The notes beneath the pieces were generated by a model, which did not search any database, was not told where the DNA came from, and saw nothing but the letters and a program-made list of their open reading frames with translations. DNA of 54,059 nt from the NCBI GenBank assembly GCA_025462645.1, contig JAOAPB010000136.1, positions 1-54,059 on the forward strand, read 5' to 3'. Positions 16,912 to 25,470 of the stretch are shown here, one piece after another; the first letter of the stretch is position 1; every line of letters begins with the position of its first letter. The position numbers and the translations under genes are program-made. This DNA is from Edaphobacter sp. Its GTDB lineage: Bacteria > Acidobacteriota > Terriglobia > Terriglobales > Acidobacteriaceae.

Positions 16912-17691
16912 ATGATGGTAGTTCATTTTGACCAAACTCGGAGCGACGAAGCCCCAGACGCAACCGCGACTTCGGCAGGAATTCGAGTTATTCTTGCCGA
17001 TTCACAGGCCATCTACCGCGTGGGGATGAAAAAAGTCTTCGCTCTTGAGGACGATATCCGTGTCGTCGCTCAGGTGGAGACCCTGACCAATCTGTATACG
17101 GCCCTGCAGCGCTATCCCACCGATGTCGTCGTTCTCGAGGGACAGCTGATCGCCGGAACCATCGATGCCATCCCGGAGCTGGTGCGACAGGCTCCATACG
17201 CAAAGTTGATCGTACAGGTAACCGAGGCAGACGAGTCGAACACGGTGGAGCTCTACCGGCGCGGCGTTCGTGGAGTGGTGCCGCGATCGATCTCTCCGGA
17301 TCTCCTGGTCAAGTGCGTACGGAAGATCGCCGAAGGCGAGACCTGGATCGACAACCAATCCATCAGCTGGGTCATCGAGGCCTATAGGACGCAGGCAACA
17401 AGCCTCACCGATCCAAGGGGCCAGCCCAAGCTCTCGAAGAAGGAGCTCGCGATCATCAGCTGCATCACGCGAGGAATGCGCAATAAAGAGATTGCCTATC
17501 AGGTCGGCACGACCGAGCAGGTCATCAAAAACTACCTGCGCAAGATCTACGACAAACTGGGCGTCTCCGACCGCCTGGAGTTGGCGTTGTACTGCCTGCA
17601 TCACGAGTTGTTGAAGAAGTATCCCCAGGACCCGGAGCATGCCGTAGGGGCACAGACGGAACCATCTCAGCCGCTTCGAGCCAAGATGTAA
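16912..17691 (+). CDS. Atypical LuxR/NarL-type response regulator
   Basis: The 259 residues contain a receiver domain (about 24-145) and a LuxR-type helix-turn-helix (about 174-232, SKKELAIISCITRGMRNKEIAYQVGTTEQVIKNYL split over two helices). In the receiver, the usual Asp pair reads Asp30-Ser31, the phospho-acceptor Asp is Glu76 (DVVVLEGQL) and the conserved Lys is Arg in GVVPRSI. It is therefore unlikely to be phosphorylated and may be constitutively active or respond to a partner. It follows the PilZ gene by 3 nt and no histidine kinase is adjacent. A strong terminator ends the unit. Confidence 0.85.
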   Translation: MMVVHFDQTRSDEAPDATATSAGIRVILADSQAIYRVGMKKVFALEDDIRVVAQVETLTNLYTALQRYPTDVVVLEGQLIAGTIDAIPELVRQAPYAKLIVQVTEADESNTVELYRRGVRGVVPRSISPDLLVKCVRKIAEGETWIDNQSISWVIEAYRTQATSLTDPRGQPKLSKKELAIISCITRGMRNKEIAYQVGTTEQVIKNYLRKIYDKLGVSDRLELALYCLHHELLKKYPQDPEHAVGAQTEPSQPLRAKM

Positions 17692-17715
17692 GTTTTTTTA
17701 AAGTAAGCCATATGA

Positions 17716-17755
17716 AGATAGAGCGGATCCGGCCCTCGGATCCGCTCTATCTTTT
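17716..17755 (+). terminator. Strong intrinsic terminator after the response regulator
   Basis: Perfect 16-bp arms at 17716-17731 and 17737-17752 surround a 5-nt loop and end in TTTT. It lies between the plus-strand regulator and the convergent YceI gene. Confidence 0.85.
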
Positions 17756-17767
17756 ACTGCTTGTCCA

Positions 17768-18352
17768 TTATTGTTTGTCGATCTCGAGGTCGATGGTGAA
17801 CTTCACCTGATCGCCCAACACCGGAGGAGCGAAGGTCGGTGCAAAGTTGAACTCAGACCGCTTCAGCATACCGGTTGCCGAGAAGCCGCTACGAACCTTC
17901 CCATTCTTGTCCGTCTGCGGAGGCGCCGGGCCATCGACATCGAGGGTGACGCTTTTGGTCACGCCGCCCAGGGTAAGGTCGCCGGTGAGCTGAAGTTTGT
18001 CCCCTACCTTCGCGAGAGAGGTCGATTTGAAGGCAATCTGTGGGTTCTTTGCGACATCGAAGAAGCGGGGAGACTTCAGGTCCGTGTCACGCTTCTCATT
18101 GCCCGTCGATACGGTAGTCGCGTCAAGCGTAGCCTCGACAGAGGACTTCGTCAGATCCTTCTCGTTCAGCGTGACTGTGCCTTTCACTCCGTTGATCGAT
18201 CCGCGAACGTTACTGACGCTCAAGTGTCGAATCTCGAAACCGGCGCTCGAATGTGCGGGATCGATCGCCCAGCTTGAAGTTTGTGCCTGGGTACTTACGC
18301 CGGCCAGCGATAGCGCAGATAGGGTCAAAGCCAGAAGAAATTTATTTTGCAT
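17768..18352 (-). CDS. YceI family periplasmic lipid-binding protein
   Basis: This 194-residue secreted protein has a signal peptide (MQNKFLLALTLSALSLAGVS, cleavage near AQA-QT) and the lipocalin-like YceI domain: WAIDPAHSSAGFEIRHL, then KRDTDLKSPRFFDVAKNPQIAF and LTLGGVTKSVTLDV. Family members bind polyisoprenoid or fatty-acyl chains in the periplasm. The ATG at 18352 has GAGGAA 9 nt upstream. An upstream in-frame start at 18433 would bury the signal peptide and is rejected. Confidence 0.93.
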   Translation of the reverse strand: MQNKFLLALTLSALSLAGVSTQAQTSSWAIDPAHSSAGFEIRHLSVSNVRGSINGVKGTVTLNEKDLTKSSVEATLDATTVSTGNEKRDTDLKSPRFFDVAKNPQIAFKSTSLAKVGDKLQLTGDLTLGGVTKSVTLDVDGPAPPQTDKNGKVRSGFSATGMLKRSEFNFAPTFAPPVLGDQVKFTIDLEIDKQ

Positions 18353-18549
18353 GGCAGATAGTTCCTCGTACTTTCTATGGAGAGAGTTGCAATCAAAATC
18401 TGATGCTTTGGCCAGGATGAACAATGCTGTCAAATGATAATGAGGTCAGAATCAACATACACGGAAGTTATATCCGGGTGTGCTGATTGTATTCGGTTGT
18501 TCATAATCTACTCGAACGCGTCCAAATGGGATGCTAGCATCACCACGAT

Positions 18550-19815
18550 ATGGCCCTTTTGCGTGAACTTCGATCGCTGACTGCGATCCAGAGAAGCACT
18601 TTTACTGCCTGCTTCCTTGGTTGGACCCTCGACGCGTTCGACTTTTTCCTTCTGACCGTCTGCCTCAAGGCAATTGCGGCGGACTTTCATGTCGCCATCA
18701 AGCAGATTGCGGAGGCGATCTTCTGGACCTTGGTCATGCGGCCCTTGGGAGCCCTGATCTTCGGTCTGCTTGCGGAACGGTTTGGCAGGCGACCCACGCT
18801 CATGCTGAACATTGTGGCCTTCTCCATCTTCGAGCTCGCCTCGGCCTTTGCCCCTACGCTGACCAGCTTCCTGATATGCAGGGCGCTCTTCGGCATCGCC
18901 ATGGGCGGCGAGTGGGGGGTCGGAGCCGCGCTCGCACTCGAAAGCCTTCCCGCCTCCAGAAGGGGCTTCTTCTCCGGCGTCCTCCAGGAGGGCTATGTCG
19001 TCGGCAACCTGCTGGCCGCTGCCCTGTATGGTCTGCTCTTCCCGCACCTCCACGGTACCGGGATGCTCACCAACTGGCGCGTCATGTTCATGATCGGGGC
19101 GCTTCCCGCACTCCTGGCCTTCTACATGCAGTTCAAGGTGGCCGAATCTCCCGTATGGGAGGCCGACAGAAAGCGGCGCCTTGCAGAGGGAGGAGCACGC
19201 AAGCCTGTCTTGACCCTCAAGCAGTTCCGCACCTACCTGCCGACGTTTCTGTTTCTCGTGCTGCTCATGACGGCGTTCAACTCCTTCAGCCATGGAACGC
19301 AGGATCTCTATCCGACGTTCTTGGAGAAAGATCACCTTCTGGACCCAAGGCACGTCGGCTTCATCGTTGTGATCAGCAACATAGGAGCTCTGCTCGGAGG
19401 CATCTGCTGCGGAGCCTTGTCGGAGAAACTAGGTCGTAAGCGAATGATCGTCACCTCGGCCCTCTGCGCCCTGCCGATGATCCCCCTCTGGGCGTGGTCG
19501 CACTCCGTTCCGGCTCTGGCGTTGGGTGGTTTCCTGATGCAGTTCGCGGTGCAGGGGGCGTTCGGCGTTATCCCGGCTCACCTCAACGAGCTCTCGCCCG
19601 GTCCGGTGCGGGCGATCTTCCCAGGCGTCACCTATCAGTTGGGCAATCTCTGCTCGTCACGCAACAGCGTCTTCCAGGCTGCTATAGCATCGCGCTTCAA
19701 CGGAGGAGCCCTCCACTGGGCCATGTCTGGCGCTGCCATCGTGGGGGCCCTTCTGGTCGCGGCAGTAACCGCCATCGGAAAGGAAAAGAAGGGTGAGGAG
19801 TGGACCGAGGCCTGA
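18550..19815 (+). CDS. MFS transporter, SHS-like (carboxylate/sialate) family
   Basis: This 421-residue inner-membrane carrier has twelve predicted hydrophobic segments. FLGWTLDAFDFFLLTVCL in the first helix and GGEWGVGAALALESLP in the fourth-fifth helix region are typical of the sialate:H+ symporter/lactate permease group. The loop motif LLAERFGRRPTL is the general MFS motif A. The substrate is likely a small organic acid such as lactate. It is divergent from the YceI gene and stands alone. Dispersed repeats follow it. Confidence 0.88.
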   Translation: MALLRELRSLTAIQRSTFTACFLGWTLDAFDFFLLTVCLKAIAADFHVAIKQIAEAIFWTLVMRPLGALIFGLLAERFGRRPTLMLNIVAFSIFELASAFAPTLTSFLICRALFGIAMGGEWGVGAALALESLPASRRGFFSGVLQEGYVVGNLLAAALYGLLFPHLHGTGMLTNWRVMFMIGALPALLAFYMQFKVAESPVWEADRKRRLAEGGARKPVLTLKQFRTYLPTFLFLVLLMTAFNSFSHGTQDLYPTFLEKDHLLDPRHVGFIVVISNIGALLGGICCGALSEKLGRKRMIVTSALCALPMIPLWAWSHSVPALALGGFLMQFAVQGAFGVIPAHLNELSPGPVRAIFPGVTYQLGNLCSSRNSVFQAAIASRFNGGALHWAMSGAAIVGALLVAAVTAIGKEKKGEEWTEA

Positions 19816-19854
19816 GGATATCTCTTCGCTCCCAAAAGATCTTCGTTCCCCCAG

Positions 19855-19922
19855 AGAATCGTCATCTCGACCGAGCCGCGCGGTCTCATCGCGCCACGCA
19901 GCGAAGAGATCCGCATTTCGTC
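19855..19922. repeat. Dispersed intergenic repeat, GTCATCTCGACCGAG... type
   Basis: GTCATCTCGACCGAGCCGCG followed by CACGCAGCGAAGAGATCC resembles a short imperfect inverted repeat that I associate with acidobacterial intergenic regions. It sits just after the MFS stop. The family assignment is from memory. Confidence 0.4.
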
Positions 19923-19994
19923 TTTGGCTGTTGCCATTGCCTCTGTTTTTATGTTCTTCAAAATAAGTGGAACGATTCAAGCCCGTCTTTTTGT

Positions 19995-20303
19995 TGTCAA
20001 GCCCCTATCCGAGAAAAAGAAAACCAAATCGACCCTCAAGTTAAACAAAAACAATGGCTTACCGCCAGAAAAATAATCTTCCGAAAGTGGCCGATTAGTT
20101 TCACTCAATCCGCTATAGTTAAAACAGAGTAAGAGAAAGCCCCGGCCACCGCCGGGGCTTTCTCGTTTAAGAGCTCTAAACCTTTTAGAAAGACGACTTT
20201 AGCTGTAACCCATTTAGTATGACGAATTTGCAGGGATAAGCTTGTCTAAGTTATTAAATCCAGCGGACTTGCACCCAAAGTACCCCCCGGGGGTGGGGGG
20301 TAC
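19995..20303 (-). repeat. ~310-bp intergenic element, copy A (inverted)
   Basis: Read on the minus strand, copy A shows the same ordered blocks as copies B and C: a C/G-tract ending GGGGGGTACTTTG, two direct repeats of 29-bp period (anchored at 20230 and 20201), a strong GC hairpin at 20133-20164, a conserved stretch around TATAGT (plus strand 20114-20119), and a terminal GGGGCTTGACA at 19995-20005. Its C/G end points toward phhA. Copy B lies in the opposite orientation beyond the MutS-like gene. Confidence 0.85.
20133..20164. terminator. Bidirectional hairpin within element copy A
   Basis: GAGAAAGCCCCGGC (20133-20146) and its exact complement (20151-20164) form a 14-bp stem with a 4-nt loop. 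It could terminate transcription from either side, for the MFS gene or toward it. Confidence 0.7.
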
Positions 20304-20402
20304 TCCCTCAAAGGGTTCACGGAGGGGAGGCAGGGGATAAGGACTGAAAGCAGCGCAAGGATGTATCCTTCTGCTGGAAAGTACGGGGACAGTAGGAACT
20401 TT

Positions 20403-21173
20403 ATGGGAATTGCGGATTCAACCTTGAGTCTGGCGCAGAGCCGCCTCGGCGTTGCGGCCCCGTTTCTCATCGAGCAGGATTGCAACGCCTACACCGTCGA
20501 GCAACACGCCGTCTGGGCGGAGCTCGTCAGCCGCAGGATGCCCCAGCTCCGCGAGCACGCCTGCCGGGAGTATCTCGATGGCTTCGAGCAGATCGGCCTC
20601 CGCGAGGACCGTCTACCCGACCTGAAGGCTGTCAGCGCGCGTCTGCTTCCGCGAACCGGATGGCAGTCCACTCCGGTCAGCGGCTTTCTGCCCCCCGACG
20701 CCTTCTTCGAGATGCTCGCTGCGCGGATGTTCCCCACCACCACCTGGCTCCGCTCGCGCGACTCCATGGAGTACACCCCCGAACCGGATATCTTCCACGA
20801 TGTCTTCGGCCATGTGCCGATGCATGCGCATCCCGTCTTCGGCAACTTCCTGGAGCACTACGGCAAGATCTGCGCAGGCCTCATGGCCGACCCCGTGGCT
20901 CTCGAACGCATGGGTCGCCTCTTCTGGTTCACCGTGGAGTTCGGCCTGATCCGGCAGGACGGCCAGATCAAGGTCTACGGTAGCGGGTTGATCTCCTCGC
21001 ACGGCGAGTGCACCCGCGTCCTCGCCGGTGGCTGCGAGATTAAAGACTTCGACCTCGACGCAGTCCTCGACCAGAAGTTCGACACCGGCGCGATGCAGCC
21101 CGTACTCTACGCAGTCGAGTCCTTCGATCAGATCTACGAGGCGACGAAGCAGGCCGAAGGCCGTCTGGGATAG
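20403..21173 (+). CDS. phhA: Phenylalanine 4-monooxygenase
   Basis: This non-haem iron enzyme hydroxylates phenylalanine to tyrosine using a tetrahydropterin and O2. From the ATG at 20403 (AGGA upstream) it has 256 residues; the ATG at 20361 adds 14 residues without a good ribosome site. The iron ligands are His132 and His137 in DIFHDVFGHVPMHAHP and Glu179 in FWFTVEFGLI. GWQSTPVSGFLPPDAFF and VYGSGLISSHGE are family signatures. It is a bacterial short form without regulatory ACT domain. The MutS-like gene follows 26 nt later. Its pterin may come from the folE/PTPS cluster at 6-8 kb. Confidence 0.95.
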   Translation: MGIADSTLSLAQSRLGVAAPFLIEQDCNAYTVEQHAVWAELVSRRMPQLREHACREYLDGFEQIGLREDRLPDLKAVSARLLPRTGWQSTPVSGFLPPDAFFEMLAARMFPTTTWLRSRDSMEYTPEPDIFHDVFGHVPMHAHPVFGNFLEHYGKICAGLMADPVALERMGRLFWFTVEFGLIRQDGQIKVYGSGLISSHGECTRVLAGGCEIKDFDLDAVLDQKFDTGAMQPVLYAVESFDQIYEATKQAEGRLG

Positions 21174-21199
21174 TAACGAGCCTAAGCGATAATGGCTCT

Positions 21200-22981
21200 G
21201 TGAATCCGTCCCCGGCAGAAGAGTACAAGCAACGCCTGCAAGCCCGTGAACAACGCGTAACCGAATTCGACAGGCAGCACATCAGGATCGGCAACCTCCG
21301 GCTCCTCATCGTGCTTGCCACGCTGACAGTCGCCTGGTTCAGCCTCAAGCGCGATGCTCTATCACCCTGGTGGCTGCTGGTTGGCCTTGCACTACTTCTG
21401 GCGCTGGTGGTCTATCACTCCAAAGTTCTTCGCAACAAGGTCTGCGCAGAACGCGCCGTAGACTTCTACCGCAGAGGCCTCGCCCGCATCGAAGACCGTT
21501 GGCCAGGCACAGGTCAGCAAGGCGAGCGCTTCGACGCCTCCGCGAGCCTCTACGCAACCGATCTCGACCTCTTCGGCCGCGGAAGCCTCTTCGAGCTGCT
21601 CTCGCAAGCCCGCACCCGTATGGGCGAAGACACTCTAGCAGGCTGGCTCCTCGCCCCCGCATCGATCGAGACCATCCACCAACGCCACGCAGCCATCCCC
21701 GACCTCCGCCCCCGCCTCGACCTTCGCGAAGACGTAGCCGTCCTGGGTGACGACGTGAAGGCATCCGTCCACGCCGAGGCGCTCCTCCAATGGGCCGAGT
21801 CTCCAAACAAATTGAAGCAGCCAGTGATCCGCTGGATAGCCCTGCTCCTCTGCCTGGCAGCGGTGGCAGCCGCAATCTTCTGGGGATCAACTGGCCTCAA
21901 TGGCCCATTCTTTGCCGTGCTGATCGTAGAGGGCATCCTCTTTCTCGCGCACCGCAAAGGCGTGAACGAGGTCCTGCACGGAACAGCGCGAGCCCTCGAA
22001 GACCTGCAACTGCTCTCATCTCTACTTGCCCGCCTTGAACGGGAGCGGTTCGACAGCCCGCGCCTTCAGACCATCCAGAGTGCCCTCTCGTCCCATCACG
22101 TCGCAGGCTCCAAAGCCATCGCAAAGCTCGCAACGATCGTGGAGTACATCTACTCCCTCGACAATCCGATCGTCCGCGCCCTCGACATCCCATTGCTCTA
22201 CTCGGTCCAGCTGGCCTACGCAGCCGAGGCTTGGCGAAGCGCCCACGGCAAGGCTGTCCACCTTTGGCTGGAGAGCGTAGGAGAGATGGAGGCATTGCTG
22301 TCGCTGGCGGCCTATAGCTACGAGCACCCGGCCGATCCCTTCCCTGAGTTGCTGGAGGGCGCGCCCTGTTTCGAGGCGGAGCAGCTTGGCCACCCGCTCA
22401 TTCCGGCGGAGAACTGTGTCCGCAACGGGGTAAGCGTCTGCGGCAAGACTCGGGTGCTGCTCGTCAGCGGTTCGAATATGTCCGGCAAGAGCACCCTTCT
22501 GCGAGCCGTGGGGCTCAATGCGGTGTTGGCCATGGCAGGCGCGCCGGTACGCGCACAGCGTCTGCGGCTTACCCCGCTGCAGGTCGGAGCGAGCATCCTG
22601 ATCAATGACTCGCTGCAGGAGGGGAGCTCGCGCTTCTACGCCGAGATTACGCGTCTTCGCCATATCTGCGACCTCACGGAGGAGGGTTTGCCGGTGCTGT
22701 TTCTGCTGGACGAACTGCTACAGGGAACCAACTCGAAGGATCGCCTCGCTGGGGCCGAAGGCGTGGTGCAGGCGCTGTTCGATCGCGGAGCCATCGGCTT
22801 CATCAGCACTCACGATCTGGCGTTGACCGATCTTCACGGAGCAGGAGATAGACTGCGCAATGTTCACCTGCAGGATGAGATCGAAAACGGCAGGATGAAG
22901 TTCGATTTCACGTTACGGGACGGAGTAGTGACCAAGAGCAACGGCCTCGAGCTTATGCGGCTGATAGGGCTTAAGATCTAA
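21200..22981 (+). CDS. Membrane-anchored MutS-family ATPase
   Basis: The 593-residue protein ends in a MutS-type ABC ATPase: Walker A GSNMSGKST near residue 428, the MutS motif INDSLQEGSSRFYAEI, and Walker B LFLLDELLQGTNSKDR near residue 500. GFISTHDLALTD supplies the His switch. Unlike MutS and MutS2, the N-terminus has two hydrophobic segments (around 35-75) and a second pair near 210-245, so it is an inner-membrane protein, and no mismatch-recognition domain is seen. The GTG at 21200 is the likely start. Mismatch repair is doubtful and the function is unknown. It lies between element copies A and B with phhA. Confidence 0.85.
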   Translation: MNPSPAEEYKQRLQAREQRVTEFDRQHIRIGNLRLLIVLATLTVAWFSLKRDALSPWWLLVGLALLLALVVYHSKVLRNKVCAERAVDFYRRGLARIEDRWPGTGQQGERFDASASLYATDLDLFGRGSLFELLSQARTRMGEDTLAGWLLAPASIETIHQRHAAIPDLRPRLDLREDVAVLGDDVKASVHAEALLQWAESPNKLKQPVIRWIALLLCLAAVAAAIFWGSTGLNGPFFAVLIVEGILFLAHRKGVNEVLHGTARALEDLQLLSSLLARLERERFDSPRLQTIQSALSSHHVAGSKAIAKLATIVEYIYSLDNPIVRALDIPLLYSVQLAYAAEAWRSAHGKAVHLWLESVGEMEALLSLAAYSYEHPADPFPELLEGAPCFEAEQLGHPLIPAENCVRNGVSVCGKTRVLLVSGSNMSGKSTLLRAVGLNAVLAMAGAPVRAQRLRLTPLQVGASILINDSLQEGSSRFYAEITRLRHICDLTEEGLPVLFLLDELLQGTNSKDRLAGAEGVVQALFDRGAIGFISTHDLALTDLHGAGDRLRNVHLQDEIENGRMKFDFTLRDGVVTKSNGLELMRLIGLKI

Positions 22982-23017
22982 AATCTGTTATGAACTAGGA
23001 TCACTGCTTCCCTTAGG

Positions 23018-23325
23018 ACCCCCTCCCCCCCGGGGGGGTACTTTGACTGCAAGTCGTCTGAATTCAGCGACTTAAACGAATCTATCGCTGCAAATTCGTC
23101 ATTCTAAATGGGTTACGGATAAAGTCGTCTTTCTAAAAGGTTTATTGGGTTAAAGAGAAAAGCCCCGGTGGTTGGCCGGGGCTTTTTCTGACTCTGTATT
23201 AATTATAGCCGATTGAGTAAACTAATATGCCACTTTGCGGAGAATCATTTTCGGAGGCTAAGGTCTTGTTTTTGTTTGGTTTGCGTGTGGAGATGCGTAT
23301 TAGTTTCTGCTGCAGGGGCTTGACA
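23018..23325 (+). repeat. ~310-bp intergenic element, copy B
   Basis: Blocks in order: C/G tract and GGTACTTTG (23021-23045), direct repeats of 29-bp period starting at 23091 and 23120 (TAAAGTCGTCTTTCTAAAAG in the second), hairpin 23158-23186, a conserved block whose minus strand reads AAGTGGCATATTAGTTT then TATAAT (23207-23202), and the end GGGGCTTGACA at 23325. It begins 37 nt after the MutS-like gene. Confidence 0.87.
23158..23187 (+). terminator. Intrinsic terminator hairpin within element copy B
   Basis: AAAAGCCCCGG (23158-23168) pairs with CCGGGGCTTTT (23176-23186), an 11-bp stem with a 7-nt loop and a run of five T. It should end transcripts from the phhA-MutS unit, and on the other strand it is also followed by TTTTCTC. 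Confidence 0.8.
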
Positions 23326-23424
23326 GGAAAAACAGGGAGCGGAGGGGCATAGGACAACAACTGGCGTCAACAGCAAAAGGCTCAATGGTTGAGACGCAGG
23401 CCAGTTCGCAAAGTGCATAACAGC

Positions 23425-24690
23425 CTAAGGGTTGTGGAGGCTGGCTGAATCCGATGTGAACAGGCCGAGGCGGCGCAGCAGCGGCACCATCGTCAGCCCC
23501 TGCACCAGGACGGAGAAGACGACGACGGTATAGGTAATCGAGAGAAGCCGTCTAGAGCCAGGGTGTCCTACGAGGACGAGAACCAGCGCCACGGAGAGCG
23601 CACCGCGCAGACCTCCCCAGGTGAGGACCGCCCATGTGCTAAAGAACTGCGACTTGGGTCTTTGGAAGGGATAGAGAAGGATTGCGACCGAGACTCCTCG
23701 TGCTATCAGGACTACGGGAATAGCGAGCAGACCTGCGATCACGAGACGAGCAGAGAACGGGACCAGCACGAGGGAGAAACCCAGTAGCAAGAAGAGGACG
23801 ACATTGAGAATGTCATCGAGCAGATGCCAGAACTTGTCCACGTCCTCATGTGTAATAGCGGGCATCTCCCGTCTGTGCCCTCGGCTGTTGACGACAATTC
23901 CGGCTGCCACTACTTCCAGCGGTGCGGAGATGTGGAGGGAGTCGGCGAGTGCATATCCACCCATAGCAAGCGAGAGCGTGAGCAAGATCTCTACCGAATA
24001 ACTGTTAGTCAGCAGCAGCAGACGATAGGCGATGTAGCCCAGCACAAGCCCCAGCGCGATGCCCCCACCTGCCTCCAGCAGAAAGAGGATAGCGAAGGAG
24101 TTGATGGAGGAGATCGCGTTCGTACCCGAGGATCCGATCAGCGCAAGGAACAGGACGGCACCTACTCCGTCGTTGAAGAGGGACTCTCCCCCAAGCAGTG
24201 ACTGAAGGTGTGGCGGACATCCGGCGCGGCGCAGCATCTCCAGGACGGCGACCGGATCGGTCGGCGAGATGAGCGCGCCGAAGATGAGGCAGTTGAGGAA
24301 GCTGATGCGCATCTGGCAGGCGATCAGGACGAGCCATAGCAGACCCGCAATGAACGAAGCCGACAGGAGCGTTCCAAAAGTCGAGAGGACGAGTATTGGG
24401 AGGCGCTGCCGCTTGAGTTGGGCGAGATCGAGATGCAGCGCTGCGGCAAAGAGCAGGAAGGCGAGCATGCCGTGGAGGACGATTGCGTTGAAGTCGAGCC
24501 GCGAAAGGATATCGGCGGCAAGGTGTTGTAGCCCGGGGATATTCCTTCCAAGCAGGCTGAGAATCGTGCTCAAGACGAGCGAAAGAGCCATCGTGCCGAT
24601 AGTTGTGGGCAGGCGCAACCAGCGATAGCTGATCAGGGCAAAGATCGCCGTGAAGGTAACGACGATGCTGATGAGGGCGAAGATGCTCAC
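23425..24690 (-). CDS. CPA1-family Na+/H+ antiporter
   Basis: This 421-residue inner-membrane cation:proton antiporter has about twelve hydrophobic segments. The ion-binding region reads GALISPTDPVAVLEMLRRAG followed by LLGGESLFNDGVGAV, which are the classic CPA1 motifs with the essential Asp residues. WAVLTWGGLRGALSVALVL is the conserved arginine helix. The cytoplasmic tail is very short. It follows the siroheme operon on the same strand with a 51-nt gap. A role in sodium or pH homeostasis is inferred. Confidence 0.92.
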   Translation of the reverse strand: MSIFALISIVVTFTAIFALISYRWLRLPTTIGTMALSLVLSTILSLLGRNIPGLQHLAADILSRLDFNAIVLHGMLAFLLFAAALHLDLAQLKRQRLPILVLSTFGTLLSASFIAGLLWLVLIACQMRISFLNCLIFGALISPTDPVAVLEMLRRAGCPPHLQSLLGGESLFNDGVGAVLFLALIGSSGTNAISSINSFAILFLLEAGGGIALGLVLGYIAYRLLLLTNSYSVEILLTLSLAMGGYALADSLHISAPLEVVAAGIVVNSRGHRREMPAITHEDVDKFWHLLDDILNVVLFLLLGFSLVLVPFSARLVIAGLLAIPVVLIARGVSVAILLYPFQRPKSQFFSTWAVLTWGGLRGALSVALVLVLVGHPGSRRLLSITYTVVVFSVLVQGLTMVPLLRRLGLFTSDSASLHNP

Positions 24691-24741
24691 GAATCAAGGG
24701 TAATGCATGTCCTCAGTAGTCTTCTGGAGTGTCCCATAGAG

Positions 24742-25470
24742 TTAGCGAGGTTGGATGGCGCGTCCAATGAGTAGGATCACTGGCGCTGCTCCAACTGCTT
24801 CATCGTCGATCTGGTCGAGCGTCGTGGCATAGACATGTTCTTCTGCGGTGGTGGCCTTGCTCACAGCGACGCAAGGAGTACCGGAAGCGATGCCTGAGGC
24901 GATCAGGTCGTCGGCCAGGGAGCGGAAGTGACGGCCGGGCATGTAGATGACCAACGTCGCATCTTCGGGAAAGGTCCCGGTCCACTTTGGCGTCAGCTCC
25001 AACTTGCCCGCAGCGTGGTGTGCGGTGGCGAGAATGAGCTTGGAGGCAGCGGAGCGGTCGGTCAGCGGTGTCTGCAGGCTTGCAGCGACGGCAAAGGCCG
25101 TGGTGATGCCGGGAACGATCTCGAAGGGGATATTCGCCTCGCGGAGCGCGGCAATCTCTTCCCCGGCGCGACCGAAGATGAGAGGGTCGCCGGATTTGAG
25201 TCGAAGGACGGACCGACCGGCTGTCGCATGCTCCAGCATGAGAGCATGAATCTCGGCCTGCGTGATGCGTGGCTGACCGCAGCGTTTGCCGACGGGGATG
25301 ATCTCTGCCGTAGGGCTGGCCAGAGCGAGGACATCGTCAGAGACAAGATCGTCGGGCAGGATGACGTCGGCGGTCTGGAGGAGCTTCACAGCTCGAAGAG
25401 TGAGGAGATCCGGATCCCCGGGCCCCGCTCCTGCAAGGTAGACCATACCGGCCTGGGCTTCGATGCTCAA
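24742..25470 (-). CDS. cobA: Uroporphyrinogen-III C-methyltransferase
   Basis: The enzyme methylates uroporphyrinogen III twice with S-adenosylmethionine to precorrin-2, the branch to sirohaem and cobalamin. Motifs are VYLAGAGPGDPDLLTLRA, LKSGDPLIFGRAGEEI and VPGITTAFAVAASL, all of the tetrapyrrole methylase fold, in 242 residues. Its start overlaps the end of the dehydrogenase gene by 4 nt. Together with the reductase upstream it supplies sirohaem. The single-domain form corresponds to the C-terminal half of E. coli CysG. Confidence 0.95.
   Translation of the reverse strand: MSIEAQAGMVYLAGAGPGDPDLLTLRAVKLLQTADVILPDDLVSDDVLALASPTAEIIPVGKRCGQPRITQAEIHALMLEHATAGRSVLRLKSGDPLIFGRAGEEIAALREANIPFEIVPGITTAFAVAASLQTPLTDRSAASKLILATAHHAAGKLELTPKWTGTFPEDATLVIYMPGRHFRSLADDLIASGIASGTPCVAVSKATTAEEHVYATTLDQIDDEAVGAAPVILLIGRAIQPR

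Larger units (their letters stand above)
19816..20402. other. Intergenic region with dispersed repeat and element copy A
   Basis: The 587 bases hold a short dispersed repeat (about 19855-19922) and element copy A (19995-20303), listed separately. The last 100 bases before phhA contain a G-rich stretch and no clear promoter. Confidence 0.6.
22982..23424. other. Intergenic region filled mostly by element copy B
   Basis: The 443 bases hold element copy B (23018-23325). The remaining bases 23326-23424 up to the end of the antiporter gene show nothing recognisable. Confidence 0.6.

Noticed and set aside
23091..23148. CRISPR-like array suggested by 29-bp repeats
   Set aside because: Only two adjacent, unspaced and imperfect units occur per copy, and there are no cas genes.
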